From Edaphochlamys debaryana (lineage: Eukaryota; Chlorophyta; Chlorophyceae; Chlamydomonadales): a stretch of DNA of 64,000 bases. Below are positions 59,448 through 64,000 of this stretch, piece after piece. Each line of letters begins with the position of its first letter. The first letter of the stretch is position 1. The DNA is taken from NCBI GenBank assembly GCA_016858145.1, contig JAEHOE010000095.1, positions 186,001 to 250,000 on the forward strand, in the 5' to 3' direction. The position numbers were made by a program, and so were the translations under genes. A model generated the notes under the pieces. That model had not been told where the DNA came from, searched no databases, and was given only the letters and a program-made list of their open reading frames with translations.

Positions 59448-62400
59448 ATGGCCCCGGCGTCAGGGCGCCGAGCCCTCGCGGCCCAGTCGCGGTCAACACC
59501 GCGACGACTCGTGGTGAGGGCGCTGGCGCTGAGCCTCGCGCTCGCAGCGTGCCTCGCGGCCGCAGGGCCGAGCGCCACGAGCGCGCAGGCGGCGCGCCCT
59601 GCAGACGTCGATGCGGCCGGCGCGCGGCAGCGTGCTGCAGGGACGAGTGACTGGACTGCCCGGCGGCTGCGGAGCGATGAGGGGTGAGTCCGCGGGTTTG
59701 GAGCAACGGCGGCCGCGGCCGCCCGGCTTTGGGCTAACGTCACCCTCGACTCGCCGAGGCTTGGCACGTGGCTGGCAGTTGATGTGGCTGGCCACACGCG
59801 GGCAGGGGCACGGGTGGGCGTGGTGGGACGGGGCTTCATTAAATTATCGAGGCGGGCTTGCCTTGGGCAGCGGCGGCTTGCTGGGCCGCGGGGGCCTCTG
59901 CTGGACCTAAGGCAATTGCGTTTGTGCACGCACAAGGGGTTCAAGCGCTTTGAGCTCCGAGGGCGATGATGGTGGAGGTGGCTTGGGCCTGGCGTGGGGG
60001 GCCAAGGCGTGCCCCAGGCAGATCCTGCGACCAGACCCAGCCGGTGCCCCGCCCCGGCTGCTCCCTGTCCCTGCTGCAGAGCTACCGAACTGGCGTCTCG
60101 CCGCGTGGGTCACCAGACGGCTGGCACAGTATGGTGGTTCAGCCTGGCACCCGCCTACCCCAGCCCTCCTTCCTACCCGCCTTCACCAAGGCCCCCCCGC
60201 TCACCACGCCGACCGCCGCGCAGCCCCCCAGCGCTCCCGCCCTCCGCTCCGACCCCAAGCGTCCCCTATCCACCCGCCTCGCCGTCTGCCTATCCCCCCT
60301 CGACCCCGCCTCCGGGTGACCCCCTGCGCCCGCCGCGCAGTCCTCCTCACAGCCCTCTACCTCGTCCGCCCTCCACCCCACCCCCCGCCGACCCCAGCCC
60401 TCCCGCCACTGCCTCGCCTCCTGCCGAGCCAACTGCCTCTCCACCGCCACCAAGCTCTCCCCGTTGGCCGCCGCGCACGCCCCCGGCCCTCCCGCCCTCG
60501 TCCCCGCCTCCGTCCTATCCGCCACTGCCGCCGCCGTCCTATCCACCCTCGTCGCCGCCAGCCTACCCTCCCTCCTCGCCACCCTTGTACCCACCATCGT
60601 CGCCGCCCTCCTACCCACCATCCACACCACCGGCCTACCCCTCGCCACGTCCGCCTTGGGCCCCCAACCAGCCTCCCCTCCATCCCTCCTACCCTCCGCC
60701 CCGGCCCTCGCCACCTCCACCCCAATGCTGCGCCTGCCCAGCCCCACCTCAGCCTCCTCCTCTGGTACCTTTCCCACCACCTCCTTACGGTCCGTATTCC
60801 CACACCCCACCGCCTCCCAGCTATGGTCCCTACCCCTCACCTTCTCCACCGCCTCCCTATGGTTCCTATCCGTCTCCTCCGCCTCCTTACGGGCCCTATC
60901 CGTCGACGCCGCCTCCCTACGGCCCCTACTCATCTCCACCACCTCCCTACGGCTCCTACCCCGCTCCCCCCGCATACGGCGCCTACGCCTCTCCTCCACC
61001 GCCCTACGGAAGCTATCCAGTCTATCGCGTCGCTCGACGCATGGGCCGATCCCTCCTGACCAAGTCCCAAGGCTGGACTTCAGAGGCCTACTCGCCACCG
61101 CCAACGCACGCGCTCTACCCAGGGCAGCCCCTCACCCCCGTCCCATGGGCGCCCTCCCCCCCGCCCCCGCCGTACGGACCGGTCGCTCCGCCCCCGCCGT
61201 ACCCGCCACCGCCGTCGCCACCGCAGCTGCCGCTGCCGCCGCCACAGCTGCCGCCGCCCCCGCTCTACCCCTCGCCCCAGCCTCCATCTTACCCGCCAAC
61301 GGCACCCGGATACCCGAGCGCTCCCCCGCAGTCTCCTGGCTACCCGTCGCGGCCCCCACCTCAGCAGTGCTGTGCCTGCCCCGCCCCTCCTCCATACCTG
61401 CCGCCTTCCTCCCAACCGCCTGCCTACCCCAGCCCTCCCGGCTACCCGTCACCGCCCACCGAGCCTGCTACCCCGCCCCCGGCCTACCCGCCCTCGCCCC
61501 AACCGCCTGCCTACCCCAGCCCTCCACGCGAGCCCTCGCCGCCCTCCAAGCCTGCTATCCCTCCGCCAGCCTACCCGCCCTCGCCCCAACCGCCTTCCTA
61601 CCCCAGCCCTCCACGCGAGCCCTCGCCGCCCTCCGAGCCTGCTATCCCTCCGCCAGCCTACCCCCCCTCGCCCCAACCGCCTGCCTACCCCAGCCCTCCA
61701 CGCGAGCCCTCGCCGCCCTCCAAGCCTGCTATCCCTCCGCCAGCCTACCCGCCCTCGCCCCAACCGCCTTCCTACCCCAGCCCTCCACGCGAGCCCTCGC
61801 CGCCCTCCGAGCCTGCTATCCCTCCGCCAGCCTACCCGCCCTCGCCCCAACCGCCTTCCTACCCCAGCCCTCCACCTGCCTACGGCCCCTCTCCTTCACC
61901 TCTCCCGCCGGCACCGTACGGAGCCGATGCGTCCCCGCCTCCGCCAAGCTATGGGCTCGATTCCCTCAGCGCCAACGGCCGCCGTCTGCTGACTAGCTTG
62001 ACGTAGGTTCTGCCCCCGCTCGCAAGATGTTTTTGGAGAAAGAGTATGAGGGTCTGTGTGCACGAGAGGATATGCGTGCGGATAGCTATCAGTCTATTAG
62101 CGCATAGCTAGCGGGTGGCCTGCACGTCCCGTTGCGCAAATCCCTCCTGGGCTTGCTGACCCGCCCTTCCCTGCACCTACCCCTTCCTTCGCCATCCCCA
62201 TCAGAGATGCTCTGCAAGGCGAACACGGCTTGGGACCTCAGCTCCGAGCACTTGCCCGGTCGCTGGCTGACGAGGCGCACGGCCCAGACGCCGTAGCTAC
62301 AACCGTCGGCGCCTATGGGCACGAGGTCGCGCCGCCGCCACCTTACGGCCTGTACGGCACCCCACCGCCGCCGTACGGCCGATACGGACACCCGCCGCCG

Positions 62401-62544
62401 CCGTACGGCCAGAACGGGCATCCGCCGCCGCTGTACGGCCATTATGGGCGTCCGCCCCCGCCGTACGGCCGGTATGGGTCGCCGCCGCCGCCGTACGGAG
62501 CGTACGGGCACTACCCTGCTTCGCCACCACCAACTTACCGTTGA
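59448..62544 (+). CDS. Hydroxyproline-rich cell-wall glycoprotein 2 (PPYG-rich)
   Basis: Three exons (59448-59683, 60080-62002, 62205-62544) give an unbroken 832-aa frame. A signal peptide (hydrophobic LVVRALALSLALAACLAAA) leads to a short Arg/Ala segment. The rest is Pro-rich: SPPPSYPPSSPPAYPP blocks, a QCCACPAPP motif, PPYGPY/PPYGSYP repeats, a non-repetitive break (VARRMGRSLLTKSQGW), a second QCCACPAPP motif, five copies of a ~28-aa block, and a final exon of PPPYGRYGHPPPPYG repeats ending in SPPPTYR. The third exon was found by phase: donor AC|GTAGGT at 62003 joins acceptor CATCAG at 62204, replacing an apparent stop at 62003-62005. Probable extracellular structural protein with O-glycosylated hydroxyproline; this is inference from composition. 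Confidence 0.8.
61440..61880 (+). repeat. 84-bp coding tandem repeat, about 5 copies
   Basis: Near-identical 84-bp units encode PPAYPPSPQPPAYPSPPREP followed by SPPSKPAI, with Ala/Ser and Lys/Glu alternating between copies. The alternation suggests a 168-bp higher-order duplication. Confidence 0.85.
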
Positions 62545-64000
62545 GCCACCTGGCATGCTGTTCGGGGCGTGCACCTGTTGCCGGTGAGAGCTGTGGTGTG
62601 GGAGTCTTATTGGGGCTGGCGCGAGCCATGCGACGTGGAATAGAGTGGGGACAGGGGAGTCAGGGTGCAATGCGTCTAGCCGATCTTCAAAACAACCCGC
62701 AAGCGCAAGGTCCGAAGTGGGGCCACGATAACCTGACCCCTTGGCTCCCGTCCTCCTATCCTCCCCGCTCACAGTCTTCCTGCGGCGAAGGCTACTTGAC
62801 AACTCCCTCACCCGCTGCTGCACTGAGAGACCGCATGACGAGGACTGTTTCAGGGACATCCCCTTCTGGTGACGACAGTACAGTCTCTACGGCAGAAGTA
62901 TGAGGACATGCTTCTGGGAACGTGAGTAAGGTTGGACCCTCAAGTTGGACCCTTTTGTGACGCACAGCAGCCGTGCGCGGTCTGGGGCCAGATGCTCGGC
63001 TGCAGGGCTGCTTATGCTGCCCCGGCAGTTCGGCATGTTTGATGATCAAGGGACCCAAGGGACCAAACGTGTGTGAGACTTTCGTACATTCTATGCAACA
63101 GACCGTGTGTGCGAGGAGGGCGGGGCTACCGACACTGCGCACGCATGGGCAAGCTTGGGGGTGCCTTTGATTGTTCATAAGCCTGTTTGGCCTGTGCAGC
63201 CGGCGCTGGCACTAGTCGAAGATTGATTGCACGCGGACTATGGGGGACCGGCCAGGTGATGACAGGGCACGTCGGGAGCGTGTCTGGACATGCGGACTTT
63301 GGGGCGGAGCGGTCGATTGCGCGCATACATGCATTGCGCTGCACTGCACTTTCTCACTGTGACGCAACCATGCACGCGGCTGGCCGGGCGCATGCGCGGG
63401 GCTTGCGCTTGGTGGGAACCGTAGCCGCCGCAGAGGACTGCTCCAAGCCTGGACAAGTGCTGGCCATGGGGACTGCGGGGACTTGAATGGGGAGGGAGGT
63501 GGGGAGCATGGGAGAGGCTTCAGGCATGAGGGGGGGGGGCCAAGCGTGGCTGGGTACAGCGTCCGGTGCCCTTCACTGGCCTGTTGGACGGCGGTGCATG
63601 TACTGCGCTGACGACGAGTTTGAGATTGGGATGTTGGGCATGAGGGTGTCATTTGGGATTGTGGAGGCGGGTTTTGCTCCCGCACACAGAGTGGGGCGAG
63701 CAGTCCTGGGCATCGTCAATCCTGGCCGTACATGATGCAGTCGTGGGGATGACGGGTTGGGTTGCTCACGTTGTGCTTCCTGGGGGAGCGCACCAACCCT
63801 GGGGTACGACGTGGGGGGTGCTGCCCCTTGTGCAATGCCGGCGGGCCGGCGGCTGTGGGTGGTCACTGCGCTCGCCTTCTGAGGGCTAGGCAGGAGTGGT
63901 GACGGCGCACTTCGCACCCAGGCACCCACGTGACAGCATCCAGGGACCCAAGTGCCGGCACCCGGTAGGAGCGTAGGGCCGGAAGTGACGGGCATGCAAT
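62545..64000. other. Right-end region without recognised genes
   Basis: About 1.45 kb after wall protein 2. I see no supported coding region, no TGTAA and no repeat of note. Confidence 0.45.

Noticed and set aside
1..64000. CRISPR arrays, bacterial operons, rRNA or tRNA genes
   Set aside because: No spaced direct repeats of CRISPR type, no bacterial gene organisation and no RNA gene pattern were seen; the tandem repeats are all contiguous satellites or coding repeats.

Overview
This window looks like nuclear DNA of a GC-rich chlorophyte alga, most likely Volvocales (Chlamydomonas relatives). The reasons are intron-dense genes with GT-AG and a few GC-AG junctions, TGTAA polyadenylation signals, flagellar dynein-regulatory and dynein-assembly genes, secreted hydroxyproline-rich (PPYG/SPPP) cell-wall proteins, and a MYND-like C-terminus typical of large volvocine families. 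Gene models were built by hand from six-frame reading. An exon was accepted when splice sites, reading phase and protein continuity agreed, and for most genes the exon lengths sum exactly to an open frame.

Layout: (1) 3-3060 (+), a P-loop NTPase resembling Crinkler/RHS-type proteins, with an apparent 1-nt frameshift. (2) 9091-4048 (-), an 887-aa Met/Gln/Gly-rich protein with one RBPMS-like RRM. (3) 10153-15376 (+), a 686-aa TPR protein. (4) 15665-19048 (+), a volvocine-type protein with a degenerate MYND finger and two apparent frameshifts. (5) 20309-24545 (+), a nexin-dynein regulatory complex IQ-motif subunit, best match DRC10. (6) 34568-25266 (-), a secreted protein with a CBM1-like domain and six 8-cysteine repeats. 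Its last intron holds a complete LTR retrotransposon (25558-30104), and a heptanucleotide satellite lies between repeats 1 and 2. (7) 38810-35776 (-), phenylalanine 4-hydroxylase. (8) 49024-39211 (-), a complete 2364-aa separase. (9) 49333-52270 (+), dynein assembly factor DNAAF1/ODA7, divergent from separase across about 308 bp. (10) 53265-56078 (+) and (11) 59448-62544 (+), two related hydroxyproline-rich glycoproteins. The ends and several intergenic spacers hold nothing I can name.

Two genes serve the flagellum (N-DRC subunit, dynein preassembly factor), three encode secreted or wall proteins, and separase is a cell-cycle protease. I see no operon-like logic. The most notable signals are repeated local duplications that straddle splice junctions in three unrelated genes, including one upstream acceptor in DNAAF1 that would add 49 residues in frame; a 7-bp satellite open in all six frames; a young LTR element with a 5-bp target duplication, apparently identical LTRs and broken pol; and a CCAC motif shared by the two wall proteins. 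Several coding frameshifts sit in C-rich tracts and could be sequence errors, so pseudogene status is not asserted.
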